Below, in pieces: positions 16,950 through 25,081 of a stretch of DNA of 64,000 nt; the first letter of the stretch is position 1; each line of letters begins with the position of its first letter. The stretch comes from Oleispira sp036960605 (GTDB lineage: Bacteria > Pseudomonadota > Gammaproteobacteria > Pseudomonadales > Oceanobacteraceae). The stretch spans positions 15,729-79,728 of the forward strand of contig JBALXI010000020.1 in the NCBI GenBank assembly GCA_036960605.1. Direction: 5' to 3'. The notes beneath the pieces were generated by a model that was not told where the DNA came from, did no database searches, and was given only the letters and a program-made list of their open reading frames with translations. Position numbers and translations under genes: made by a program.

Positions 16950-19913
16950 ATGATATCGGTCATAAATGTATTAATAGTCTGCGCTAGAGGGATTCAGTTG
17001 ATTATCTTTAAACGGTTTTTCCAAGAATTCACTCATTTCTTTAATCGTAAAGAACGTAAGCTTGAGTATGAGATAAAAGTTAATCACGCTGCGATGGATC
17101 AGTCTCAGCTGCACTTGGAAATGATCATGGATAATGTCCATGACGCGATCATTACTTTCTCTGTCGATGGCGATATCTTGAGTATCAATAAAGCGGCAAA
17201 AGAAATGCTGTTAATCGAAGAGAAAAGCCAAACCATAGGCTGTTACCTTAAAGGTTTCGATTTACAAAATAAAATCTTAGATTACATGCAGAAAATAAAA
17301 AATCAGCAACAGCCAGAGCCACTAGGTTCAGGTTTTCGCAGTATGGCAAGACGGAGTGATAATAGTTTATTTCCGGTCGATATTAGTTTAAGTCATAGTG
17401 AAGGTACTATACCGACGTTCATTGCGGTTATTAGAGATGTGAGTGATCGCAAACACATGGAAGATGAGTTAAAGGCTGAACAAGCGCTAAAAGCAGGCGT
17501 GATCGAGCACAGTCTTAATGCCATTATTGTGATTGATGAAGACGGTGTAGTGAATGATTTTAATAAATCAGCCTGTCGAATGTTTGGTTATTTAAAAGAT
17601 GAGGTAATGGGGAGGGATATGGCTGATCTCATTATTCCTGAGGATCAGCGTCAGCATCACCGCAATGGGATGAAAATATATTTAGAAACTGGCCATGATA
17701 ATATTTTGAATCAGCGTATTGAAGTACTGGCAATGCGGAAAAATAGAGAGCTATTTCCGGTTGAATTAACTGTATTTCCAATTCACTCTATGGGGAAAAC
17801 GGTATTCGCCTCAGCGATTCAGGATATCACTGAACGTAAAAAATCTGAGGATGAAAATTTAGCCTCAAAAGATAATGCAGAAAAATCCAATCAATTTAAA
17901 TCACAATTTTTAGCGGCCATGAGTCATGAAATTCGAACGCCACTGAATGCTGTTTTGGGGCTACTAGGCTTAGTGCAAGAAACAACATTAGATGTTCAGC
18001 AGCGTAATTATATCAATACAGCGTTGGAATCAGGGCAAGGATTATTATCGCTAATTAATGATATTTTAGATTTCTCAAAAATAGAAGCTGGTAAATTATC
18101 ACTCGAAAATCACGATTTCAACGTGAGCCAAACCTTGTATGGTTTAATTGAACTCATGCAAGCACGAGCACAAAATAAAAATATTAGCTTAGCCTCTTTT
18201 ATTGATCCTAATATAAGTGATGTTTTAAATGGCGATCAAGGGCGTATCAGGCAGATATTGTTAAACTTAATCAGTAATGCGGTTAAATTTACCGATGAAG
18301 GCAGTGTGGTTGTTCGTTTGGATTCACTTGGATTAGATAAGCAGCGATATGACTTATGTCTTTCCGTCGAAGATACGGGTATCGGTATTAAAACGTGTGA
18401 TCAAGAAAATCTATTCGATGATTTTGTCCAGGCTGATGGTGCGGATACTCGCCGCTATGGTGGAACGGGACTTGGCTTATCAATCAGTAAAAAATTGGTT
18501 GAAATGATGGGGGGGAAAATTGAATTTGATAGCGAAGAAGGAAAAGGCAGTCGATTTTCAGTTTATTTGAGTTTAGAGCAGGGTCGCAGTCAAGAGATAA
18601 CTTTCTTTCCTATGAGATTACAAGATGTGCATATCTCTATGCTGAGTGGTACTCGTGCAGATACGTTAGCCTTAAAAGACCAAATGCAGTCGATGGGAGC
18701 AAAAATATCCACAGTGCTGAATGTCGAGTCAGTGTTCGAATTGTTTGAGGACTCAAGCGTCGATATTATGATTGCTGATTATCGAGAGTTGCCTTATGAA
18801 GCCGACCGTTTTATTGATGAATTTAGCTTTTACTTCCCTAATATTCCTTGCTTGTTATTACTGGACAAAGAAAGTCAGAAAATATCAGATCACTTTAAAA
18901 ATATCGGATTTTATGGCTGTATTTCAACTGGCATACGACGTAATGTTTTGGCGGATGTAATTGACGAAAGTATGGGGCGTGAAATAAGCAATGCAAACAA
19001 CGAACAAATAGAATTGGCGAGTTATCACATTGATGGCAGTATTCCTTTCAGAATTCTATTGGCAGAAGATAGCCAAGCCAATCAACTGGTTGCGATGAAT
19101 GTACTTGAGAATGCAGGCTATAAAGTGGATGCGGTTGCTAATGGAATCGAAGCAATTAAAGCGGTGCAAGGTTTACCCTATGATGTCATCTTGATGGATT
19201 TGCAAATGCCTGAAATGGGGGGCTTAGAAGCAGCAGAGCATATTAGAAAGTTACCCAGTAGTATCGGCAGTATTCCAATTTTAGCCATGACGGCGAATGT
19301 ACTGGGTGATGTTAAGCGACAGTGTAAGGCGGTCGGGATGAATGGATTTATAGCGAAGCCTATAAATAAGCATGAACTGTTTGAGCGCCTGTCAGATCTT
19401 TATCAAAGGAAGAAAGGGGCATTATTAGCTGAGCAGCTACCGATGGCAGATTTTAACATTGATAATATTGGGGGATGTTCTTTAAAGGATAGCTTATTAG
19501 GCGATAACTTATTAGGTGATAAAAAATTGGAAGGTTCTGAAATAGATCAAGAAAAAAATCATATTAGTAAAAAAGTGTTCCTTCAACTTATTGAGGATAC
19601 GTCATTAGCCGCAGTAAACCGTATGATGGTAGTCTTTATCTCGGAAACAAATAAGCGCATTCAAAGTATGCTGCATTTGATTGCAAAGGAAGATTGGGAA
19701 GAGTTAGGTAAAGAAGCTCATAGTTTAAAAAGCAGTGCTGCCAGTTATGGTGCGGTTGCTTTATCGACATTAGCGGAGACCATTGAATATGATATGTCTA
19801 ACTTAAATTGTGAAATATTACATTCTCAATTAGAAGAATATAAATCATTATCATCGATAGGCGATGCTAGCTTAGAGCAATTAAATCTCTTATTAGAGGC
19901 CCAAAATGCATAA
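16950..19913 (+). CDS. sypF: Hybrid histidine kinase with PAS, REC and HPt domains, SypF-like
   Basis: A 987-residue hybrid sensor kinase. Order: short hydrophobic N-terminus, coiled linker, PAS (about 50-165), PAS (about 180-295), HisKA with MSHEIRTPLN (His near 327), HATPase with NAVKF, DTGIGI and GTGLGLS boxes, a degenerate receiver-like segment (about 555-670, no canonical acidic pocket), a true REC (about 695-810, Asp near 749 in ILMDLQMPEMGG), and a C-terminal HPt (AHSLKSSAASYG, His near 923). This is the phosphorelay layout of SypF, whose HPt feeds SypG and SypE. It starts seven bases after sypD and overlaps sypE by eight bases. In Vibrio fischeri sypE precedes sypF; here the order is reversed. 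Confidence 0.88.
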   Translation: MISVINVLIVCARGIQLIIFKRFFQEFTHFFNRKERKLEYEIKVNHAAMDQSQLHLEMIMDNVHDAIITFSVDGDILSINKAAKEMLLIEEKSQTIGCYLKGFDLQNKILDYMQKIKNQQQPEPLGSGFRSMARRSDNSLFPVDISLSHSEGTIPTFIAVIRDVSDRKHMEDELKAEQALKAGVIEHSLNAIIVIDEDGVVNDFNKSACRMFGYLKDEVMGRDMADLIIPEDQRQHHRNGMKIYLETGHDNILNQRIEVLAMRKNRELFPVELTVFPIHSMGKTVFASAIQDITERKKSEDENLASKDNAEKSNQFKSQFLAAMSHEIRTPLNAVLGLLGLVQETTLDVQQRNYINTALESGQGLLSLINDILDFSKIEAGKLSLENHDFNVSQTLYGLIELMQARAQNKNISLASFIDPNISDVLNGDQGRIRQILLNLISNAVKFTDEGSVVVRLDSLGLDKQRYDLCLSVEDTGIGIKTCDQENLFDDFVQADGADTRRYGGTGLGLSISKKLVEMMGGKIEFDSEEGKGSRFSVYLSLEQGRSQEITFFPMRLQDVHISMLSGTRADTLALKDQMQSMGAKISTVLNVESVFELFEDSSVDIMIADYRELPYEADRFIDEFSFYFPNIPCLLLLDKESQKISDHFKNIGFYGCISTGIRRNVLADVIDESMGREISNANNEQIELASYHIDGSIPFRILLAEDSQANQLVAMNVLENAGYKVDAVANGIEAIKAVQGLPYDVILMDLQMPEMGGLEAAEHIRKLPSSIGSIPILAMTANVLGDVKRQCKAVGMNGFIAKPINKHELFERLSDLYQRKKGALLAEQLPMADFNIDNIGGCSLKDSLLGDNLLGDKKLEGSEIDQEKNHISKKVFLQLIEDTSLAAVNRMMVVFISETNKRIQSMLHLIAKEDWEELGKEAHSLKSSAASYGAVALSTLAETIEYDMSNLNCEILHSQLEEYKSLSSIGDASLEQLNLLLEAQNA

Positions 19914-21405
19914 TGCTGAATTTGTTCTGGAATATGAAAGTCTTAGCGCCATTAGAAATCGTGTGGAAAACTGGGTTGGCCGTTATAATGATAAGAGGCT
20001 TTCAAGTTTCATCTTGATTACGAGTGAGGTTATTACCAATTTATTAAAGCACTCTTCTCCTAAAGCAACTGAATGTCGAATAGAAATGTCGGTTGATGCG
20101 ACTCAGGCGTACTTGAAAATCTACGAAAATGGCGGTTGCTTTACGGATTTTGAAGAGGTTAAAAAAATAGCAAAAAATGAATTCTCAGAACTGCAAGTTT
20201 CAGGAATGGGGTTAGGGTTAATTAATGCACTGGTTGATGATTTTAATTATCAGCCGGCTGCTGAGCTAGCCGATTCTAACGGTTTCAACTGTTATCAATT
20301 TGAAATCATCTCGAGTACACAACTTACGATCGCGGTGATTGATGATGATGTATCCATTCTGGTGCTTTTAGAAGCCTATCTTGAAGGCCATTATCGAGTT
20401 TTAACCTTTAGCAGTGGACAAGCCGCTATCGACGGTCTTGTGGGTAAGCAAGTCGACTTGGTCATTTCCGATTTGAATATGCCTGAATTAGATGGTTTGC
20501 AATTGCGTAAAGCACTACAGGGTGGTCTCGGTAATATTCCTTTCATATTTTTAACCGGTGAAAATAGTGAAAATTTGCATCGCCTCGCCATTGATGATGT
20601 TTTGCATAAACCGATTAAAAAGCAAGACTTAGTACAGTCTGTAGAGCGGGTATTGATACGCAATGCTTCGTTACAGGAGAGTATTGGTAAGCAACTTTCT
20701 CCTTCTATTGTTAATCAGTTGATCCCACGAATTAAACACCAGCCTAGTGGCTATCAGATACTGTTGGCTTCTCGAGCCGCAAAATCAGGGGGCGGTGATT
20801 TTGTTTTTCAAAAAAAACAGGTGTCGGGCAGCTTGATATTACTGGCCGATGTTATGGGGCATGATCAGCAAGCCAAGTTCTTCGTGCATGCCTATCAGGG
20901 TTTTCTACAAGGACTGTGTCATGGGCTAACAGACTGCTCGAACCCGCAGACGCTGCTCTATGCTTTGTCTGAAGGTCTGCGCAGTGATGATCTTTTAGCC
21001 AGTTCGCTCTTGACGGCGGTATCGGTCTTTTGTGCTAACGATGGCAATATTAGTATCGCCGCCGCAGGACATCCAGCTCCTAAGGTTCTAATTGACGGGC
21101 AGTGGATATCCAGTAGCGTATCTGGGCCATTGTTAGGCTTTAGTGAACAACCAGAATATGAGGCTTATAAGAGCCTTAAAGGAGCCCCGGTATTGTGCTT
21201 TACCGATGGCTTAATTGAAAACCTGTCAGAAGATGAACAGCAAGAATTTTTAACGCTACTTTCTGTCTCTATTTCTCAGCCAAAGCCCTGCTTATCTCGT
21301 GCTATGGACTATTATGATAATAAAGCAGGAGTTCCGGCGGATGATGACATGACCTTGATGGTTATCTTGCCTAACGAGGCTGCTCAAGTGGAAGTTTCCG
21401 AATAA
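19906..21405 (+). CDS. sypE: RsbW-like kinase / receiver / PP2C phosphatase, SypE-like
   Basis: A 499-residue three-part regulator. Residues 1-135 form a GHKL serine-kinase domain (SEVITNLLKHSSP N-box, GMGLGLI G-box). Residues about 145-255 are a receiver with phospho-acceptor Asp189 (VISDLNMPELDG). Residues about 285-495 form a SpoIIE/PP2C phosphatase with the metal aspartates in SGGGDF, LLADVMGHD, CFTDGL and DDDMT. This is exactly the domain order of Vibrio fischeri SypE, which phosphorylates and dephosphorylates SypA under control of its receiver. All catalytic signatures of both opposing domains look intact. Its ATG overlaps the sypF stop. Confidence 0.92.
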   Translation: MHNAEFVLEYESLSAIRNRVENWVGRYNDKRLSSFILITSEVITNLLKHSSPKATECRIEMSVDATQAYLKIYENGGCFTDFEEVKKIAKNEFSELQVSGMGLGLINALVDDFNYQPAAELADSNGFNCYQFEIISSTQLTIAVIDDDVSILVLLEAYLEGHYRVLTFSSGQAAIDGLVGKQVDLVISDLNMPELDGLQLRKALQGGLGNIPFIFLTGENSENLHRLAIDDVLHKPIKKQDLVQSVERVLIRNASLQESIGKQLSPSIVNQLIPRIKHQPSGYQILLASRAAKSGGGDFVFQKKQVSGSLILLADVMGHDQQAKFFVHAYQGFLQGLCHGLTDCSNPQTLLYALSEGLRSDDLLASSLLTAVSVFCANDGNISIAAAGHPAPKVLIDGQWISSSVSGPLLGFSEQPEYEAYKSLKGAPVLCFTDGLIENLSEDEQQEFLTLLSVSISQPKPCLSRAMDYYDNKAGVPADDDMTLMVILPNEAAQVEVSE

Positions 21406-21424
21406 GAAATTGCTGGAGTGATTA

Positions 21425-22810
21425 GTGAAAAAAGTACGGATACTGGTGGTTGAAGATAGCCCTTCTATGGCTGAGATGTATAAAGAATACCTACAGGGTG
21501 ATATTTATGACATTGAGCTTGTGTCGACAGGCGAGGCTGCGTTAGCAAAGTTACAGCAATCCTTACCGGCTGCGATCGTATTGGATGTAAACCTACCTGA
21601 TATGAGTGGCATGGATGTATTGAAGACCATTCATGACCAACAGCTGCCCATTGTTGCATTAGTTATTACGGGTCACGGCTCTGTTGATTTGGCGGTTGAG
21701 TCAATGAACTTAGGCGCCTATGATTTTATAGAAAAACCCTTTTCTGCAAAGCGCTTAAAATTAACCTTAAGTAACGCTCTAAAACATCAAGAACTAAGTG
21801 AAACCTTAGATACTCTGCAAGATGAATATAACCGTAATGGTTTTGAAGATTTTATTGGTAGCTCTTTGCCGATGCAGGGCGTTTATCGAATCATTGAAAG
21901 CGCGGCCCCCAGTAATGCGACGGTCTTTGTAACCGGAGAAAGTGGCACTGGCAAAGAAGTCTGTGCAACGTCTATTCATAAACGCAGTAAAAGAGCCAAA
22001 CAACCCTTTATTGCTTTAAATTGCGGCGCAATTCCTCATGATCTAATGGAAAGTGAAATATTTGGACATACTAAAGGGGCTTTTACTGGAGCGGTTGCGG
22101 CACGAGAAGGCGCGGCTTCGAGAGCGGATGGCGGTACTCTGTTTCTAGACGAATTGTGTGAGATGGAGCTTGATTTACAAACTAAACTGTTACGCTTTAT
22201 TCAAACCGGTACCTTTCAAAAGGTAGGCAGTAATACGGTTGAAACAGTGGATGTTCGCTTCCTGTGTGCGACCAATAAAAATCCCTTAGATGAAGTGAAA
22301 AATGGCAATTTTAGGGAAGATCTCTATTACCGCTTACACGTTATTCCTATTCATTTGCCACCACTGCGTGATAGAGCGCAAGATATTGGCCTCATTATGA
22401 ATAGCTTATTAAAAGATTATGCTGCAGAAGAGAATAAAAACTTTGCCGGATTTTCGGTTGAGGCAGAAATGGTGATGCTGTCATATGATTGGCCTGGCAA
22501 TGTGCGACAGCTGCAAAATGTTATTCGCAATGTTGTGGTATTGAATAATGGTGATCAGGTCAGCCATGATATGTTACCGCCGCCTTTGAACGAGCTTTCT
22601 TTGAACTTACCGCTTGCCAGAGCCAATGCTTCGCATACGAGCTTCCAGCCCAATGACGATATTATTCCTTTGTGGCAAGTTGAAAAGCAAACCATAGAAT
22701 CCGCTATCGCTTATTGTGATGATAATATCCCTAAAGCCGCTGCGCTGCTGGAAGTCAGTGCTTCAACCATTTATAGGAAGCGTGAGCGTTGGGCGGAAGG
22801 TAAAGCTTAG
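21425..22810 (+). CDS. sypG: Sigma-54-dependent response regulator, SypG-like
   Basis: A 461-residue NtrC-class activator. Receiver (1-120) with Asp54 (IVLDVNLPD), AAA+ domain (about 145-380) with Walker A GESGTGKE, the sigma-54 contact loop GAFTGA (about 218-223) and FLDELCEM, then a Fis-type HTH at the C-terminus (AAALLEVSASTIYRKRERW). GTG start, six bases after GGAG (21415-21418). In Vibrio fischeri SypG turns on the syp operons from sigma-54 promoters, and five matching promoters flank genes here. Its stop overlaps the convergent glycosyltransferase by four bases. Confidence 0.93.
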   Translation: MKKVRILVVEDSPSMAEMYKEYLQGDIYDIELVSTGEAALAKLQQSLPAAIVLDVNLPDMSGMDVLKTIHDQQLPIVALVITGHGSVDLAVESMNLGAYDFIEKPFSAKRLKLTLSNALKHQELSETLDTLQDEYNRNGFEDFIGSSLPMQGVYRIIESAAPSNATVFVTGESGTGKEVCATSIHKRSKRAKQPFIALNCGAIPHDLMESEIFGHTKGAFTGAVAAREGAASRADGGTLFLDELCEMELDLQTKLLRFIQTGTFQKVGSNTVETVDVRFLCATNKNPLDEVKNGNFREDLYYRLHVIPIHLPPLRDRAQDIGLIMNSLLKDYAAEENKNFAGFSVEAEMVMLSYDWPGNVRQLQNVIRNVVVLNNGDQVSHDMLPPPLNELSLNLPLARANASHTSFQPNDDIIPLWQVEKQTIESAIAYCDDNIPKAAALLEVSASTIYRKRERWAEGKA

Positions 22811-23856
22811 TTTATATCATTAGATTTCAACGCTAATTTATATTGAGTGATAATTCGCGGTATATTTATTCTGCGACTAAACGATTCATCGATGTACGAA
22901 ATGAGTTTTTTACCTTGTGTGAGGTAGCGGTTGTTATCTTGCAACATTATTTTTTCTATTTCACTTTGAAAATCTTCCACTTGTTTTAAATCTATCGATT
23001 TACCAACCCTGCAGGCCGTAATCAGCTCGGGTAGTGCACCGGCTGTACTGGCTATCACGGGAATGCCTCTTGCCATCGCTTCTAATGCGGCAAGAGGAAG
23101 CCCTTCGAAGCGCGATGGCATCACAACCACACGGATATCCTGCCAATGTTTATCCATATCACACATACCTTTAAACTCCACGTGTGCATAGCGATGTTTT
23201 AGTTCGTCCATCATGGGCCCATCACCATAGATAGTGATGGGTTTATTTATGTTTTGGGTAATTGTTGAGAAAATATCCGGTCCTTTCTCATGACTCAAAC
23301 GCCCGACAAAAGCAATTGATTTACGACTTTCTAATTCATTTTTTAAGTCGCATTCATCCATTGTATTTACAAAATTTGAAATCACACTGCAGCGTTTTAA
23401 TGGCTGAGAGATTAGGCTATTAACCGCTATGTTTAAACTGAGAAAAGAACTAATTCTATCGAGGTAGTTGTAGAATTTTAGTTTTCCAGTACCAGGGTCA
23501 CCATTATGATAGGTCGATACCACAGGGGTTCTCGTCAGCAACCCCATAATTCTTGCGGTAATACCTGCTTTATAACCATGCGTATGAACAAGCGAGGCAT
23601 TGGATAGAAAGTATTTGAATAAGGAGAATAGGCTGCCATTGAAATTGACGATGCGGATTCGTTTTTTTGATAAAGCATCGACAGACTTTAATTTTTCAAG
23701 TAACGGATGTTTTGAGCCTGATTGAACGCTATAGTTTTTCCACAACAGTAGGTCAATATCATGCTGAGTGCTTTCCAGAAGGCCCAGTATGAGTTGTAAT
23801 ATATGGGCTTCAATGCCGCCCATACCTTTACTATCAATATAGAGACTAATTTTCAT
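22807..23856 (-). CDS. Glycosyltransferase family 4, possibly SypH-like
   Basis: A 349-residue GT-B enzyme. N-terminal SKGMGGIEAHILQLI and the VHTHGYKAG motif; C-terminal AFVGRLSHEKGPDIFS, IYGDGPM and VVMPSRFEGLPLAALEAMARGIPVIA containing E-x7-E. It is convergent with sypG, and its own sigma-54 promoter lies 24 bases upstream of the ATG (predicted start 23880), so it is likely under the same activator. In Vibrio fischeri a glycosyltransferase (sypH) also follows sypG but in the same direction; orthology is plausible but not provable here. Confidence 0.86.
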   Translation of the reverse strand: MKISLYIDSKGMGGIEAHILQLILGLLESTQHDIDLLLWKNYSVQSGSKHPLLEKLKSVDALSKKRIRIVNFNGSLFSLFKYFLSNASLVHTHGYKAGITARIMGLLTRTPVVSTYHNGDPGTGKLKFYNYLDRISSFLSLNIAVNSLISQPLKRCSVISNFVNTMDECDLKNELESRKSIAFVGRLSHEKGPDIFSTITQNINKPITIYGDGPMMDELKHRYAHVEFKGMCDMDKHWQDIRVVVMPSRFEGLPLAALEAMARGIPVIASTAGALPELITACRVGKSIDLKQVEDFQSEIEKIMLQDNNRYLTQGKKLISYIDESFSRRINIPRIITQYKLALKSNDIN

Positions 23857-23889
23857 AATCGCTGCTCATGTTTAGATATTAATAGTAAT

Positions 23890-23906
23890 GAGCAAAGCTC
23901 ATGCCT
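23890..23906 (-). promoter_or_regulatory. Sigma-54 promoter for the reverse-strand glycosyltransferase
   Basis: Reverse-strand AGGCATGAGCTTTGCTC has GG (23905-23904) and GC (23893-23892) 12 bases apart. Predicted start 23880. It is nearly identical to the sypA promoter; the first base of the -24 block is A instead of T. Confidence 0.68.
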
Positions 23907-23971
23907 ATTTCATTCATGTACTAACTTCTCTCGCTATTGCCAATATTAAAGACGCTAAAAGAGTACGACTG

Positions 23972-23988
23972 AATTGCAAAATGCAATT
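23972..23988. promoter_or_regulatory. 17-bp palindrome, candidate SypG enhancer
   Basis: AATTGCA and TGCAATT flank AAA. The core TTGC-N5-GCAA equals that upstream of sypA. Its centre is about 100 bases before the reverse-strand start and 117 bases before the forward-strand start, so one site could serve both divergent sigma-54 promoters. Confidence 0.58.
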
Positions 23989-24002
23989 ATGGCGGTAATT
24001 AA

Positions 24003-24013
24003 TTGCGAATTGC
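24003..24013. promoter_or_regulatory. Degenerate second enhancer half-palindrome
   Basis: TTGC-GAATT-GC keeps the left half and spacing of the TTGC-N5-GCAA core but ends GCGG. It is 29 bases (about three helical turns) from the intact site, as expected for cooperative activator binding. Confidence 0.35.
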
Positions 24014-24069
24014 GGCTGTTTTTAAGCTCATTTACTAGTAAATCAACCTAATCGCGTATGTTATTGGAA

Positions 24070-24086
24070 TTGGCCGATTAATTGCA
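24070..24086 (+). promoter_or_regulatory. Sigma-54 promoter for the epimerase-like gene
   Basis: TTGGCCGATTAATTGCA has GG (24072-24073) and GC (24084-24085) 12 bases apart. The -24 block is GGCC instead of GGCA. Predicted start 24097, 32 bases before the ATG. Confidence 0.62.
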
Positions 24087-24128
24087 AACACCAAGTCTAT
24101 TGGTTACCACGTTGAGAAGGGGAGTAAT

Positions 24129-25058
24129 ATGGCGAAGTACTTGGTTACTGGCGGAGACGGTTATCTTGCCCAACAAATTATTAATTTATTATTGTTAGAG
24201 GGGCATGAAATAAAAGCGGTTGATGTTAAATTCGATCAACTTGAGGTGCCTGTGAAATTTAATAAATTACTTGAGCAACATTGCTTTTCTCTTTCCAATA
24301 AGACGTTATTACTCAAAACATTTAAAGGTATCGATGGTTGTATACATCTTGCATCACCGACCAATAATACACTTAATTACGATATGCAGGCAGCGGCCAT
24401 TTTAGATGGTTTACATGTTTTTCATGCTGCGATAGAAAGTAATAATATCCCGGTTATCTTCTCTTCGACTGATTCTGTTTATGGCCCAAACATAGCAAAT
24501 CCATTATTCGAAAATGCACAGATGATGCCTATCAGTTCGATGGGGGTTCATAAACTGTCGTTAGAGCATCACGCAAGAGTATTAGGGTTAAGCCACGGCT
24601 TAAACTCAACCTCTATGAGGCTATTTAATGTCTATGGTATGTGGAGAAGAAACTGGGAGTCTGACGTTATTAGCCAATTTTGTCGTTGTGCATTATCGGG
24701 TGACGATATTATCGTTCATGGAAATGGTGATCAAATTCGTGATTTTATTCATGTCAATGATGTGGCCAGAGCCTTTGTATCAGTCAGTAATCGTCTTAAA
24801 ACAGGATTCTCGACGTATAATATTTGCACTGGGCAGGCGACATCACTGAATAATTTAATCGGTATGATTTCATCACTATTAGGGTATAAGCTAAATGTCC
24901 GTTATGAAAGTAAACGCTTAGGAGATGTTCATTGTGCAGTAGGCAGTAATTTGAAAATTAATAAAGATTTTAATTTCATGCCAAGAATAAATATCAGCAA
25001 TGGGCTGCGTCGGGTTTTAAAAGATGCTGGAGCCGTTACTTTACAAAAAGTGGTTTAA
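24129..25058 (+). CDS. NAD-dependent epimerase/dehydratase-like SDR, non-canonical active site
   Basis: A 309-residue extended SDR protein. The dinucleotide loop is VTGGDGYLAQQ, and the substrate-side STDSVYGP is present. At the catalytic YxxxK position the sequence is SSMGVHKLSLEH: the Lys is kept but the Tyr is Met. Downstream RLFNVYG and GNGDQIRDFIHVNDVARAF are typical of UDP-sugar epimerases and dehydratases. It probably makes or modifies a nucleotide sugar for the polysaccharide, or has lost catalysis. It has GGGGAG before the ATG and sits behind a sigma-54 promoter, so it is very likely part of the syp regulon. No syp letter is known to me for it. Confidence 0.82.
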   Translation: MAKYLVTGGDGYLAQQIINLLLLEGHEIKAVDVKFDQLEVPVKFNKLLEQHCFSLSNKTLLLKTFKGIDGCIHLASPTNNTLNYDMQAAAILDGLHVFHAAIESNNIPVIFSSTDSVYGPNIANPLFENAQMMPISSMGVHKLSLEHHARVLGLSHGLNSTSMRLFNVYGMWRRNWESDVISQFCRCALSGDDIIVHGNGDQIRDFIHVNDVARAFVSVSNRLKTGFSTYNICTGQATSLNNLIGMISSLLGYKLNVRYESKRLGDVHCAVGSNLKINKDFNFMPRINISNGLRRVLKDAGAVTLQKVV

Positions 25059-25081
25059 GTGGCGAGAGTTATCATTAAGGG

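Noticed and set aside
24129..25058. Naming the SDR gene galE
   Set aside because: The catalytic Tyr is absent and overall motifs do not single out UDP-galactose epimerase.
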